Part shown: piece after piece, positions 37,092 to 47,183 of the stretch | Numbering within the stretch: the first letter of the stretch is position 1 | How the letters are laid out: each line of letters starts with the position of its first letter | DNA from: an uncultured Sulfurimonas sp. | Lineage (GTDB): Bacteria; Campylobacterota; Campylobacteria; Campylobacterales; Sulfurimonadaceae | NCBI RefSeq assembly: GCF_963662755.1 | Contig: NZ_OY759725.1 | Coordinates: 1,377,781-1,441,780, forward strand | DNA length: 64,000 bases | Reading direction: 5' to 3' | Translations under genes and position numbers: made by a program | The notes under the pieces: model-generated | The model's database searches: none | The model's input: the letters and a program-made list of their open reading frames with translations, nothing else | What the model was told of the DNA's origin: nothing

Positions 37092-39470
37092 TTATCTACT
37101 TTCTAAGTCTGTTACAAGTTTATGCATCTTGTAAATAGAATCAGGGTTTAAAGATATAGAGTCGATGCCACTCTCTACTAAAAACTCTGTAATTTCTGGA
37201 TAATCAGATGGAGCTTGTCCACAGATGCCAATGTACTTGTTGGCTTTTTTACAAGCATCTATTGCCATCTTTAACATACGTTTTACAGCCTCATTTCTCT
37301 CATCAAATATATGAGCTATAAGAGCACTCTCTCTATCTACTCCAAGAGTTAGTTGGGTTAAATCATTTGAGCCAATACTGTATCCATCAAATACTTTTAA
37401 AAACTCATCTGCAAGTATTACATTTGATGGTATCTCACACATTGCATAAATTTCAAGTTCATTTTTACCTTGAATAAGTCCTAGAGAGTTCATAATATCT
37501 ATAACTTTTCTACCCTCATCAGGAGTTCTAACAAAGGGAAGCATAATCTTTATGTTTGTTAAACCCATATCATCTCTAACTCTCTTTAGTGCTTCACACT
37601 CCCACTCAAAGGCTTCTTTGTAGTTGTCGTTATAGTAACGACTTGCACCCCTAAAGCCTATCATAGGATTTTCTTCATAAGATTCATACTCTAAACCACC
37701 TGGCATATTTCTATACTCATTACTCTTAAAGTCGCTTGTTCTAATGATGACAGGTTTTGGATAAAAAGCAGCCGCAATAGTTCCGATACCCTCACTTATT
37801 TTAGAGATAAAAAACTCTTTGGCATCTGTTAAAGGTAACATAAAAGAGCGTATCTTCTCTTCATCTTTTACTTTTTTACCTTTTTGCATATTTACAAGAG
37901 CCATTGGATGAGCATCTATGGAGTGATTCATAACAAACTCCATCCGAGCGAGTCCTACTCCATCGTTTGGCATCTTAGCAAAGTTAAAGGCTTCAGATGG
38001 ATTTCCAACATTCATATATAGTTTTGTTTTTGTTGGTTTTAGTATGCTCATATCTATAGTTTGAGTCTCATACTCTAGCTCTCCCTCATAGATATAACCC
38101 TCATCGCCTTGAACACAACTAACGCTAACACTAACACCATCTTTTAAAACATCAGTAGCGTTAGCACAACCTACAACAGCAGCCACACCAATCTCACGAG
38201 CGACAATAGCTGCATGGCAAGTACGACTTCCTCTGTTTGTAACAACAGCAGATGCTTTTTTCATGATAGGTTCCCAGTCAGGATTTGTAGTGTCTGCTAC
38301 AAGTACATCCCCTTTTTCAAACTTATGAAATTCAGATGTATTGTTGATAATTTTAACTTTACCTATACCTATTTTTTCGCCTACTGCACGACCTTTTGTT
38401 AGTACTTTTGCATCTGAGGGAATTTCAAGAGAGTACTTTTTTATCTCTTTAGAATTTTGCTCTTTACTTTTAACAGTCTCAGGACGAGCTTGGACTATGT
38501 AGAGTTTGGCATCTAATGCATCTTTTGCCCACTCTATATCCATAGGACGACCATAATGCTCTTCTATGATGAGTGCTTGTTTGGCGAGTTCTATAACCTG
38601 TGCATCTGTTATAGAAAAAGTGTTTTGTTCTGTTTGTGATGTTTTTACATTTAGAGTTTTTGTGCCATCTTCGCCGTAGAGCATCTTTAGTTTTTTACTT
38701 CCAAGTGAGCGTTTTAAAATAGTATTTATGCCTTTTTTGAGTGTTGGTTTAAAGACATAAAATTCATCTGCATTGACTTTACCACTCACAACGTTTTCGC
38801 CTAAACCCCAGATGGAGTTTATAAGTATTAAATCCTCTGAGAGAGTCTCTGTATCGATGCTAAACATGATACCGCTTGATGAGTTGTCACTTCTTACCAT
38901 CTTTTGAATACCAACTGAAAGTGCTACTTCAAAGTGGTTAAAGGCTCGACTCTCTCTGTAGCTTATCGCTCTGTCATTAAACAAAGAAGCAAAACATTTT
39001 TTTACACTTTGAAGTAAATCATCAACTGATGAAACATTTAAAAAACTCTCTTGCTGTCCTGCAAATGAAGCATCTGGTAAATCTTCAGCCGTTCCTGAAG
39101 AGCGAACAGCCACATCAACTGCATCTGAGTTATACTCTTTTGATAGAGTTGCATAAGCCTCACGAAGTTCATCTTCAAGTGATTTTGGAAGTGAAGCATC
39201 CAAGATAAGTTTGCGAACCATTAGACCACGCTTTTGAAGATTTTTGGTATCTGTGATATCTAAACCTCCAAGAGCTTCTTCAATCTTGCCCTTTATGTCA
39301 TTTTCTTCTAAAAGTAACCAATAAGCTTTACTTGTAGTTGCAAAACCATTTGGAATGTTTATGCCTTTTGGCGTTAGCATCTGGTACATTTCACCCAAAG
39401 AAGCATTTTTACCACCGACTGTAGCTATATCGTTTATGGTTAAGGAGTTGAAAAAACGTATATATTGCAT
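37092..39470 (-). CDS. ppsA: Phosphoenolpyruvate synthase
   Basis: A 792-residue enzyme converting pyruvate, ATP and water to PEP, AMP and phosphate. The N-terminal ATP-binding domain shows VGGKNASLGEMYQML and AVRSSGTAEDLPDASFAGQQ. The phospho-histidine domain has NRGSRTCHAAIVAREIG. The C-terminal PEP/pyruvate domain has GFRGASRYY, EIPSNVILADEF, SIGSNDLTQLTLGVDR and GICGQAPSDYPE with its catalytic Cys. Length is normal. In an autotroph using the reductive TCA cycle it feeds gluconeogenesis. AAAGG lies 8 nt before the ATG. Confidence 0.97.
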   Translation of the reverse strand: MQYIRFFNSLTINDIATVGGKNASLGEMYQMLTPKGINIPNGFATTSKAYWLLLEENDIKGKIEEALGGLDITDTKNLQKRGLMVRKLILDASLPKSLEDELREAYATLSKEYNSDAVDVAVRSSGTAEDLPDASFAGQQESFLNVSSVDDLLQSVKKCFASLFNDRAISYRESRAFNHFEVALSVGIQKMVRSDNSSSGIMFSIDTETLSEDLILINSIWGLGENVVSGKVNADEFYVFKPTLKKGINTILKRSLGSKKLKMLYGEDGTKTLNVKTSQTEQNTFSITDAQVIELAKQALIIEEHYGRPMDIEWAKDALDAKLYIVQARPETVKSKEQNSKEIKKYSLEIPSDAKVLTKGRAVGEKIGIGKVKIINNTSEFHKFEKGDVLVADTTNPDWEPIMKKASAVVTNRGSRTCHAAIVAREIGVAAVVGCANATDVLKDGVSVSVSCVQGDEGYIYEGELEYETQTIDMSILKPTKTKLYMNVGNPSEAFNFAKMPNDGVGLARMEFVMNHSIDAHPMALVNMQKGKKVKDEEKIRSFMLPLTDAKEFFISKISEGIGTIAAAFYPKPVIIRTSDFKSNEYRNMPGGLEYESYEENPMIGFRGASRYYNDNYKEAFEWECEALKRVRDDMGLTNIKIMLPFVRTPDEGRKVIDIMNSLGLIQGKNELEIYAMCEIPSNVILADEFLKVFDGYSIGSNDLTQLTLGVDRESALIAHIFDERNEAVKRMLKMAIDACKKANKYIGICGQAPSDYPEITEFLVESGIDSISLNPDSIYKMHKLVTDLESR

Positions 39471-39563
39471 GATTAAACCTTTAAAATAAATCTTATATAT
39501 ACGAATATTATATATATAGTTATTGTAATTATATATTAAACTATAAATTACCCATTTAAAGTT

Positions 39564-39569
39564 ACAATC
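39564..39569 (+). promoter_or_regulatory. -10-like box directly before the helicase
   Basis: TACAAT is followed by 5 nt and the ATG at 39575, without a ribosome site, another leaderless candidate. Confidence 0.35.
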
Positions 39570-39574
39570 TCACT

Positions 39575-42361
39575 ATGGGAAAGAAAAATAAAAAAAATAT
39601 AAAAATCAATCAAAGAATAAAAAAATATTTTGATGGAGACCCTTTTGATGTGGGGGTTGAGAGAGTTAGTTCTGAAACTCTTAGCGAGATGTTTTCTACT
39701 CTTGGCATCTATGATATTGAACACTCAAAAGAGGTGCTTTTAAAAGCTGCTCGTATGCTTTGGAGTGAAGCGGATTCTGGTTATCGCTCAGACATTTTAA
39801 ACTTTTTTGCAAGAGATGATAAGCTATACAAATCAGACAAACAAAAAGAACCAAACTTAGATAGAAGCGATAAGATAGAGAGTATGATCCAAGACTTAGA
39901 TGCAAATGCTGAAGAAGCCGCACTTCTAAGAGATGCTTTTATGGAGATGAGAAGTAAAAAAATAACCATAGCAAAGATGGAGTCAAAATTAAAGCACATT
40001 AGATTTGAGTTAAAAAGACAGAGACTTCAAAAAGCACTAGATGGCATCTTTAACAGTGATAATACTTTGGAGTTTAATGCATCTCTTCACTACAAACTAT
40101 ATGCTCAAAGTTTTTACAAAATACTAACACTTAGCACAAAAGCTTATAGTGATGACTTTATACAAGACAATGAAGATGAAGTCATTATCGCTAAGATAGA
40201 AAACGATAAGACAAAGATTGTAAAAACTAAACAAAATGAAATAGATTTATTTATAAAAAATCTTCCAGATACGCATCTGTATTTAACTCACAAAGAGATA
40301 GAAAAAGCCTTTCGTTCATCTCCTCCAAAAGCTAAAACTTCATATCCTCCTCTAAAAGAGGATTTACTTCACTCTATCATCTCTACAGAGCTGGATATTG
40401 TGGATTTAGAATTACATGATGAAGAGCTTTTAGTGCGTATAAATGAAGTTTGCATACTTCCATATACAGAGATTAAGCACAGTTATATTTTAGAACTTCA
40501 TGTAGAGTTAGAGTCCCTTTTACAATATATTTGGGAGTCTGAAAAACTAAATTTTGATGAAGTAATAACAGATGCAAAAAAACATCAAGAAGATGATTTT
40601 TTACTAATCTTGGAAGATTTGGTAAGAGAGTGTCAAGACTATGCAACTCTACTGCATCTGAGTGATAAAGAGCTTTATATAAAAGTTTATCCAATCTTGC
40701 TCGATAGACTTGGAGCATCTCTAAATATCACACCTAAAATAGCTAAAAAAACAGTTAGAACTTTTGTTAGAGATACTCATGATGAGATTATAAAAAAACA
40801 AAGACAAGCACTTTTGGCTCGTACAATCAGAGACTTTAAAAACCTTTTTCCAATAGCTAGAGGGATGCGAAGAAAACTAACACTTCACATAGGTCCTACT
40901 AACAGCGGTAAAACATATACAGCTATGAAAAGACTAGAGAGTGCCGATACAGGATACTATCTTGCACCTCTTAGACTTTTGGCGTTAGAGGGTTATGAGG
41001 GCTTAAAGGCTGATGGTATCGAAGCTTCTCTTATAACTGGTGAAGAACAACTTATAAACGAAGACGCTACACATATAAGCTCAACGATTGAGATGCTAAA
41101 TTTTGATGTGGATGTGGATGTTTGTGTTATAGATGAAGTTCAGATGCTCGATGATAGAGATCGTGGTTGGGCTTGGGCAAATGCCATCATAGGAGCACCT
41201 GCAAAAGAGGTCGTTATGACAGGCTCTTCAAATGCTAAACATGCAGTTATAGCCTTAGCGGAGTACCTTGGAGAGGAGCTTGAGATTGTAGAGTTTGAGA
41301 GAAAAAATCCTCTAACTCTTTTAGAACTTCCAACAGTAACAAAAGATGTTGAAGAATCAACGGCGATTATTGCTTTTAGCAGAAAAGATGTGCTTAGGTT
41401 AAAACAAGATTTTTCACGCTTTTTTAGCGTAAGTGTAGTTTATGGAAATCTCTCTCCTGAAGTAAGACGTGAAGAGGCTAGAAGGTTTAGAGAAAAAGAG
41501 ACACAGATACTTATAGCTACAGATGCCATAGCTATGGGGATGAATCTTCCCATAAAAACTATTCTTTTTTCAAAAGCAGAAAAATTTGATGGTGTTACGC
41601 AGAGAAATCTTCTTGCATCTGAAGTACTTCAGATATCTGGTCGTGCAGGTCGCTATGGACTAAATGAAGAGGGTTTTGTTGGAGCATTAAACCAAGATAC
41701 TCTTCGCATAGTAAAAAAGAACTTTTACAAAGAAGCAAAAGAGATAACTATACCTTTTAAAGTTATGGCAAACCTTGAACATATTAAATTAGTCTCTAGC
41801 ATCTTAGAAGAAAATTCACTTAGTGAAATACTTAAATTTTTTGTTGAAAATATGGAATTTAACGGACCTTTTCGTGCGACAAACTTAGACGATATGGTTG
41901 AAGCTGCCTTGATTGTAGATGCTTATGACTTAGATATTGCTATGAAGTATCATTTAGCTTGTGCTCCATTGACTTTAAAATCTCCCTATATTATTGCATC
42001 TTTTGAGAGTTATATCTTGGCATTGGAGAAAAAACTACCAGTTATATATACTCCACCTTTTTTAAATGGAACTTTTGCAGGAACAACAGATGAGCTTTTA
42101 AGAGCTGAAGATATGGTAAAAGAGATATCTCTTTATCTGTGGCTTAGTTATCGTTTTAAAGATTATTTTTTAGATGCAAACAAAGCACGTCAGGCAAGAG
42201 GGGTTTTAAACAGATATATAGAAGAGTCCTTGCAACAGAGTCATTTTGTACAAAGATGTAGAATATGTAGTGCACCTCTTCCTACAAACTCAAAGTACAG
42301 CATCTGTCAGTCTTGTTTTAAGAAAAATTATACTGGGAAAAATTTTAGAAAGAGAAGATAA
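39575..42361 (+). CDS. Suv3-like RNA helicase with C-terminal zinc ribbon
   Basis: A 928-residue protein. The N-terminal 400 residues are helical and not recognised. The helicase core follows: Walker A HIGPTNSGKTYTAMKRL, motif Ia YYLAPLRLLALEGYE, motif II VIDEVQMLDDRDRGWAW, motif III MTGSSNA, and QISGRAGRYG as motif VI. This DEVQ form with GWAW is specific to mitochondrial Suv3-type RNA helicases and their bacterial relatives. Suv3 works with an exoribonuclease in mitochondria; here RNA decay is inferred. The C-terminus has a four-Cys ribbon (CRICSAPLP ... CQSCFKKNY). Confidence 0.85.
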   Translation: MGKKNKKNIKINQRIKKYFDGDPFDVGVERVSSETLSEMFSTLGIYDIEHSKEVLLKAARMLWSEADSGYRSDILNFFARDDKLYKSDKQKEPNLDRSDKIESMIQDLDANAEEAALLRDAFMEMRSKKITIAKMESKLKHIRFELKRQRLQKALDGIFNSDNTLEFNASLHYKLYAQSFYKILTLSTKAYSDDFIQDNEDEVIIAKIENDKTKIVKTKQNEIDLFIKNLPDTHLYLTHKEIEKAFRSSPPKAKTSYPPLKEDLLHSIISTELDIVDLELHDEELLVRINEVCILPYTEIKHSYILELHVELESLLQYIWESEKLNFDEVITDAKKHQEDDFLLILEDLVRECQDYATLLHLSDKELYIKVYPILLDRLGASLNITPKIAKKTVRTFVRDTHDEIIKKQRQALLARTIRDFKNLFPIARGMRRKLTLHIGPTNSGKTYTAMKRLESADTGYYLAPLRLLALEGYEGLKADGIEASLITGEEQLINEDATHISSTIEMLNFDVDVDVCVIDEVQMLDDRDRGWAWANAIIGAPAKEVVMTGSSNAKHAVIALAEYLGEELEIVEFERKNPLTLLELPTVTKDVEESTAIIAFSRKDVLRLKQDFSRFFSVSVVYGNLSPEVRREEARRFREKETQILIATDAIAMGMNLPIKTILFSKAEKFDGVTQRNLLASEVLQISGRAGRYGLNEEGFVGALNQDTLRIVKKNFYKEAKEITIPFKVMANLEHIKLVSSILEENSLSEILKFFVENMEFNGPFRATNLDDMVEAALIVDAYDLDIAMKYHLACAPLTLKSPYIIASFESYILALEKKLPVIYTPPFLNGTFAGTTDELLRAEDMVKEISLYLWLSYRFKDYFLDANKARQARGVLNRYIEESLQQSHFVQRCRICSAPLPTNSKYSICQSCFKKNYTGKNFRKRR

Positions 42362-42387
42362 GTTTAAAAGTTACTAACTTTTAAACT
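42361..42387. terminator. Palindrome between converging genes
   Basis: AGTTTAAAAGTTA (42361-42373) and TAACTTTTAAACT (42375-42387) are perfectly complementary around one base. It covers both stop codons of the converging helicase and chemoreceptor genes. It is likely a bidirectional terminator, though the stem is AT-rich and no long T tract follows. Confidence 0.4.
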
Positions 42388-43963
42388 CATCTATTGTAGC
42401 TTGAAGTGATTGTGCAATAGTTACTAGTTTTTTAAGATCGCTCTCTATACTTGAGATGCTAGTATTGTTTGCAGTTGATAATACATCTATTTTATGAATA
42501 TCTTCTATGATTTCTTCTATGTTAGATGAAATCTCTATAGTGTCTTTAGTTGATTTATCTGCAACTTTAGTTGAGTTATTTATAGCATCTGAAGTTGTAG
42601 AGATTTTTTCTTCTACCTCATCAGAAATATTTATAAGGCTCTCTATATTTTTTGCATTTTCATGCATTTTATCGCCTACATCATTTATGGACTGAACGAT
42701 TGTTCCTACACTTATATCTATCTCAGTAAGTGATTTTTGAGTTCTCTCAGCTAGTTTTCTTACCTCATCAGCAACAACAGCAAAACCACGTCCATGCTCA
42801 CCAGCACGAGCAGCTTCAATGGCAGCATTTAGAGCCAATAAGTTTGTTTGTTCTGCTATGTCTTTGATAACATTTAAAACATCTTTAACTTGATCTGCAT
42901 CGTTTTTAAGACCAGCTAATTCGCCTGATAACTCATTTTCAATTTCAACAAAAATATTTACTTCATTGCTAAGTGCATTTAATGAATCTCTTGCAGTGCT
43001 AAGTTCATCATAAGCTGCTTTGACATTTTTTTGAGTCTCTTCAGATGCTTGCATATTTTCTACAAGAAGATCTTTTATGGATAGACTTTTTTCATTTGTT
43101 TTAGCAACAATCGCACGTTCTTGAGCTGTACTCTCACGTATTACATGACTAGATTGTTCTATCTCAGATGCAATTGCTGTATTTTTAACACCAAGTGATT
43201 TTACTTCATTTATTGTACTTTGAATCATTTCAATAAACTTATTTACCTCTTTTGCAGCATCTCCAAACTCATTTTCATGTTTATATGACAATCTTTTTGT
43301 TAAATCTTTATCCCCTCCAACAAGTGAAGAGATGCGATCTTTTAGATTTGTAAGAGGAGAAAAAATTTCTCTTGAGAAAAATACACTTGCACCGATAGTA
43401 AAGAGAATCACACCTATGATTAAAAAGATTAGTAAAGTCGCTTCCGTAGCTTCATTGTCAGCATCGTTTTTATCAAGTGAAATTATTAAGTCCATTACAC
43501 CTAAAACACTTCCCTCTGTTGAGTTGTAGTGACAAGATAAACATTTTGTTTCAGCAATCATAGGTCTAACAAGACGAATAGTGTGATGTGAGTTATCATT
43601 GGTCTCTATCACTTTTGTAGCTTTAGATTTCATAACTTCTTGCAAAATAGCATCTTTAGTAAAAGTTTCATCTGGAGAATAAATCTCTATAACTTCTTTT
43701 GATTTGGCTACATTAAGATACTCTATGCCTTCTATCTTTCTTGCAGCTTTAAAAGCATCTTCTACAACCGCCGAATCACCCATCATCATACTTCCTGTCA
43801 TTGTTTGAAAGATTGATTCACTTAGCATTGTAAGAGATTGTTTGGCTGTTTTTTCTGATAAGTTTTGAAGAGTACTAGAGAGATAAGACATAATGCTTAT
43901 TAGACCAATAATACTTAGTAAAAGGATGGAAAAAATTACCTTTGATTTTACTGTTTTGAGCAT
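42374..43963 (-). CDS. Methyl-accepting chemotaxis protein with periplasmic heme-c site
   Basis: A 529-residue membrane receptor. TM1 is [20 protein letters not shown]. The periplasmic domain (about 35-180) carries a c-type heme motif, [13 protein letters not shown], and TM2 is [24 protein letters not shown] and the MCP hairpin follow ([38 protein letters not shown]). The start at 43963 is preferred over 43981, because AGGA lies 7 nt before it. The heme site suggests redox or diatomic-gas sensing, parallel to the heme-c histidine kinase at 13357-15186. There is no CZB domain. Confidence 0.88.
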   Translation of the reverse strand: MLKTVKSKVIFSILLLSIIGLISIMSYLSSTLQNLSEKTAKQSLTMLSESIFQTMTGSMMMGDSAVVEDAFKAARKIEGIEYLNVAKSKEVIEIYSPDETFTKDAILQEVMKSKATKVIETNDNSHHTIRLVRPMIAETKCLSCHYNSTEGSVLGVMDLIISLDKNDADNEATEATLLIFLIIGVILFTIGASVFFSREIFSPLTNLKDRISSLVGGDKDLTKRLSYKHENEFGDAAKEVNKFIEMIQSTINEVKSLGVKNTAIASEIEQSSHVIRESTAQERAIVAKTNEKSLSIKDLLVENMQASEETQKNVKAAYDELSTARDSLNALSNEVNIFVEIENELSGELAGLKNDADQVKDVLNVIKDIAEQTNLLALNAAIEAARAGEHGRGFAVVADEVRKLAERTQKSLTEIDISVGTIVQSINDVGDKMHENAKNIESLINISDEVEEKISTTSDAINNSTKVADKSTKDTIEISSNIEEIIEDIHKIDVLSTANNTSISSIESDLKKLVTIAQSLQATIDEFKS

Positions 43964-44039
43964 TCTAAGTTCCTGATTCATAGATTAATTGGTCATTATA
44001 GCAGAAGAAATACTTAAGTTTCCTTTATTATTGGCGTGT

Positions 44040-44945
44040 TTAACTAAGATGTTTTGCAGAAATAATAGCTAAAAAAAAGATAGCTACGGTTGCATCTATT
44101 TTGTTTTTTATACAGAGAGCTTTTTTTACATAAGCAACACTTGTTTCTTTTTTACCATCTCCAAAATAAGGTTTCTTTTTTAATTTGCCAAAATAGTAAG
44201 TATCTCCACCAAGAGAGATGCCTAAACCAATTGCCATTGCACTTATAGGATGACCTGCATTTGGTGAGTCATGTTTTTTACCGTATTTGTAAAAAGAGAA
44301 GATAGCTTTTTGTTTAAAGACTAACATAATCAAAACAGCGGTTAATCGTGCGGGAATGTAATTGACTATATCATCAAGTTTTGCAGCAACTTTTCCGTAG
44401 TTTTCATACCTTTCATTTCTATAACCGACCATTGAGTCCATAGTATTTATGGCTTTATAGATGATGATGCCTGGAAGTCCAAAAAGTGTGAGATAAAAAA
44501 GCGGAGCGATAACCCCGTCACTGAGATTCTCGGCATAAGTCTCGATAGAAGCTTTGTAAATGTCGCTTTCACTCATATGCTGAGTATCGCGTGATACTAA
44601 CATTGAAATAACTTCTCGTTTGTTTTGGCTAACTAAAACCGCTTTTACAGAATCATAAAGCATTTTATGTGCTAGAAACATAGATGCAAGAAATGAAGAT
44701 ATGATGATGTTTAGTACATGATTCATCTCGCCTAAATAGAGGTAGATGCTAATAGATGCAAAACTAACCAAACCTAAAACAAACAAAACAAGTAACAAAC
44801 CTCTTAAGATGCTGTCTTTGTAATATCTCTCTTCAAAGAAGGTGATTATTTCGCCTATAATAATGACGGGGTGTTTTATAAATTTAAACTCTCCAAAGAC
44901 TCTGTCGATGAAGTAGGCAAAAAGAGCTATTAAAATATTACTCAT
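44040..44945 (-). CDS. cbiB: Adenosylcobinamide-phosphate synthase (CbiB/CobD)
   Basis: A 301-residue membrane enzyme that attaches (R)-1-aminopropan-2-ol phosphate (or ethanolamine phosphate) to adenosylcobyric acid. Family landmarks are FAYFIDRVFGEFKFIKHPVI at the start, ETYAENLSDGVIAPLFYLTL, and KHDSPNAGHPISAMAIGLG. About 4-5 spans are visible. It overlaps cobQ by 8 bp in one operon. Its substrates are supplied by CobQ (cobyric acid) and by the CobD-type decarboxylase encoded at 50553-51548. Naming differs between systems: CbiB in Salmonella equals CobD in Pseudomonas. Confidence 0.92.
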   Translation of the reverse strand: MSNILIALFAYFIDRVFGEFKFIKHPVIIIGEIITFFEERYYKDSILRGLLLVLFVLGLVSFASISIYLYLGEMNHVLNIIISSFLASMFLAHKMLYDSVKAVLVSQNKREVISMLVSRDTQHMSESDIYKASIETYAENLSDGVIAPLFYLTLFGLPGIIIYKAINTMDSMVGYRNERYENYGKVAAKLDDIVNYIPARLTAVLIMLVFKQKAIFSFYKYGKKHDSPNAGHPISAMAIGLGISLGGDTYYFGKLKKKPYFGDGKKETSVAYVKKALCIKNKIDATVAIFFLAIISAKHLS

Positions 44946-46323
44946 TTAGAGCTTCTTGAATTTTGTCCATATCTATATGCTTATCTATGTGAGATGCATA
45001 CTCTTTTATGGCATTTGCTTTAAAATCTTTAAAGTTGTAACCTTTGTAGTTTGGGTTTATCTCTGAGAAAATTAGCTTTCTTATTTCATCGCTGTCAAAA
45101 AGCCCGTGTATAAAAGTTGCGTATAGGTTTTTATTAGCCTTGCATCTCTTTTTTGCAACTCCGTTATGAATCTCATAACCCTCAACGATGCATCTAAAAA
45201 GTCTGTAAGAGCCTTTTTTGACTATCTTTTCTTTTTGAAATATTACTTCGCCCTTTAGTCGTCCAAAACCCTCAGTTATCTCTGCATCTGACTCAACTCT
45301 GTCTGGGTCTAAAATACGCTCAAACATCATCTCGTAACCACCACAGATAGCTACTACCTTTTGTTCTTTGGATTTAAGTGCATCTTCAAAACCACGTTCA
45401 CGCAACCACGCTAAATCATCCACAACTCTCTTACTCCCAGGAAGAACAACTAAGTCACAGTTTGCCATGTCTGAAGCATTTGAGATAAAAGAGAGTTCTA
45501 CTTCTTTGTCGACTACAAGAGGCTCAAAGTCTGTAAAGTTACTGATATGCGGAAGCTTTATAACTCCTACTTTTATAATAGCTTTGCTTGTATCTTGAAC
45601 ATAGTTCATAATAGACTCACTATCTTCAAAACCAAGGTTAAATGGCTTAAAAGGCACTACTCCAAGCACAGGAATGTTAAACTTTTTCTCTATAATCTTC
45701 ACACCCTCGTCAAAAAGTGACATATCTCCTTGAAACTTGTTTACGATGACACCTATGACATTTTTGCGTAACTTCTTTGGAAGCAGATGATAAACTCCGT
45801 AGATAGATGCAAAAACACCACCTCTTTGAATGTCGGCAACTAAAATGATTTTGGTATTAAACTCAGATGCTATGTATATGTTTGAGAGGTCTTTGTCCAT
45901 CAGGTTTAGCTCAACAGGACTACCAGCACCCTCAGCTACGATACACTCATACTTTTTGCTCAGTCTCAAAAAAGCCTTTTTCACATGAGGCTTTAGCTTG
46001 TCTATATCTCGGTAATAACTCCAAACATCCTTGTCCCCAATGCTCTTACCGTTTACTATCATGTGCGCTTTAGACTTCCCACCAGACTTAAGTAAAACGG
46101 GGTTCATATTGGGAGTAGTTTTAAGCCCAATTGCCTCTGCTGCAAAATACTGAGGAATGGCAATCTCCCCACCCGCATCTGTAACCTGAGAGTTATTAGA
46201 TACATTTTGAGCTTTAAAGGGAGCTACTGAAATACCGCGATGGTGTAAAAGATAGGTAATAGCAAAAGAGAGGGTTGATTTTCCAGCATCGCTACTTGTA
46301 CCAAATATACTTAAAGAATTCAT
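44938..46323 (-). CDS. cobQ: Cobyric acid synthase
   Basis: A 461-residue glutamine-dependent amidotransferase that amidates adenosylcobyrinic a,c-diamide at four positions. The N-terminal dethiobiotin-synthetase-like ATPase domain has FGTSSDAGKSTLSFAITYLL and KAQNVSNNSQVTDAGGEIA. The C-terminal glutaminase has nucleophile Cys in VVAICGGYEMM and His in YATFIHGLFD. It is slightly shorter than enteric CbiP (506). It is the first gene of a two-gene operon with cbiB. Its presence implies either de novo synthesis elsewhere in the genome or processing of imported precursors. Confidence 0.93.
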   Translation of the reverse strand: MNSLSIFGTSSDAGKSTLSFAITYLLHHRGISVAPFKAQNVSNNSQVTDAGGEIAIPQYFAAEAIGLKTTPNMNPVLLKSGGKSKAHMIVNGKSIGDKDVWSYYRDIDKLKPHVKKAFLRLSKKYECIVAEGAGSPVELNLMDKDLSNIYIASEFNTKIILVADIQRGGVFASIYGVYHLLPKKLRKNVIGVIVNKFQGDMSLFDEGVKIIEKKFNIPVLGVVPFKPFNLGFEDSESIMNYVQDTSKAIIKVGVIKLPHISNFTDFEPLVVDKEVELSFISNASDMANCDLVVLPGSKRVVDDLAWLRERGFEDALKSKEQKVVAICGGYEMMFERILDPDRVESDAEITEGFGRLKGEVIFQKEKIVKKGSYRLFRCIVEGYEIHNGVAKKRCKANKNLYATFIHGLFDSDEIRKLIFSEINPNYKGYNFKDFKANAIKEYASHIDKHIDMDKIQEALNE

Positions 46324-46352
46324 TTTGACATTTTACCCATTTTTCCACAGGC

Positions 46353-46517
46353 TTAGTAAAATTTCTTTTTGTTCTTCTTTTGCGTAGTCTTTTTTCTTGC
46401 TTTTACCATCCCATTTGCAAGCTTATATGCTCTTTTTTTACAGTAAATACAAATTTTATGTCCATTTTTAGATAAGAAATGATTTTTTTTAGAGTGATTT
46501 TAACATAAACATCTCAT
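46353..46517 (-). pseudogene. Possible broken small Cys-pair/Lys-rich gene
   Basis: Reading from ATG at 46517 gives MRCLC, then an in-frame TAA, then an open frame of 48 codons to TAA at 46353. The remainder has NGHKICIYCKKRAYKLANG and a Lys-rich tail. Cys-x-Cys, His and CxxC spacing resembles a small zinc ribbon. No alternative start follows the TAA. It could be a nonsense-mutated gene, a sequencing error or chance. No other gene fits the 200-bp gap between cobQ and the NikK-like gene. Confidence 0.3.
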
Positions 46518-46526
46518 AATATCGCC

Positions 46527-47183
46527 ATGATTAAAATGATACTAATAACACAAATACTTATATCTTCTCTCTTTGCTCACGATATGTGGGTTGATGATGC
46601 CTTAGTTATTCACTATGGACATATGCAGAAGAAAAATTCTCACGGTGATGAACAAGAGATAAAAAAAGAAGATATCTCTGTAGTTTTTTGCTCCACAGAA
46701 GCAAATATTTTCGAGTTAGAAAATAAAGAGCTAGAAGCTAAATGTGATGGAGTCTTTATACTTTTAAATGAAGCTTATTACACAAAAACACCATATGTAA
46801 CTAAAAAGCAATCAAAAGACAAGACAAAGATGGCATTGAGCAGTTTTAAAAGCATAGAGTCTATAAAAAGAATCAACAATGATGAAGCCAAGCAGATTTT
46901 TAACAAAGGCTTGGAGCTTAGTCTTACAAACAAACTCTCAAACATAGAAGTAGGCGATAAAGCAAGACTCTTAGTTACATTTGATGGTAAAGCTAAATCT
47001 GGAGTTAGAGTAGCTTTAGCAGATAAAGTAAAAGGTGTTAGCGATGAAGATGGACGCATAAATATCCGCATCCAAAAAGCTGGACTTCAAAACATAAAAG
47101 CATCTCTATCTCTTAAGGGCGATGGTGTTAAGTGCGATAAAATAATCCACTCAACTACCTTAAATATAAAGATTTCAAAATGA
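46527..47183 (+). CDS. NikK-like periplasmic component of an ECF metal transporter (DUF4198)
   Basis: A 218-residue exported protein (signal peptide ending LISSLFAHDMW). The mature N-terminus has metal-ligand-like residues: HDMWVDDALVIHYGHMQKK. The C-terminal half (ARLLVTFDGKAKSGVRVALA, then DEDGRINIRIQKAG) is the Ig-like DUF4198 fold. This matches NikK proteins, found with NikM, NikL, NikQ and NikO transporters. It overlaps the NikL-like gene by 4 bp. CATAAT ends 6 nt before the ATG with no ribosome site, so the message may be leaderless. Confidence 0.75.
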   Translation: MIKMILITQILISSLFAHDMWVDDALVIHYGHMQKKNSHGDEQEIKKEDISVVFCSTEANIFELENKELEAKCDGVFILLNEAYYTKTPYVTKKQSKDKTKMALSSFKSIESIKRINNDEAKQIFNKGLELSLTNKLSNIEVGDKARLLVTFDGKAKSGVRVALADKVKGVSDEDGRINIRIQKAGLQNIKASLSLKGDGVKCDKIIHSTTLNIKISK

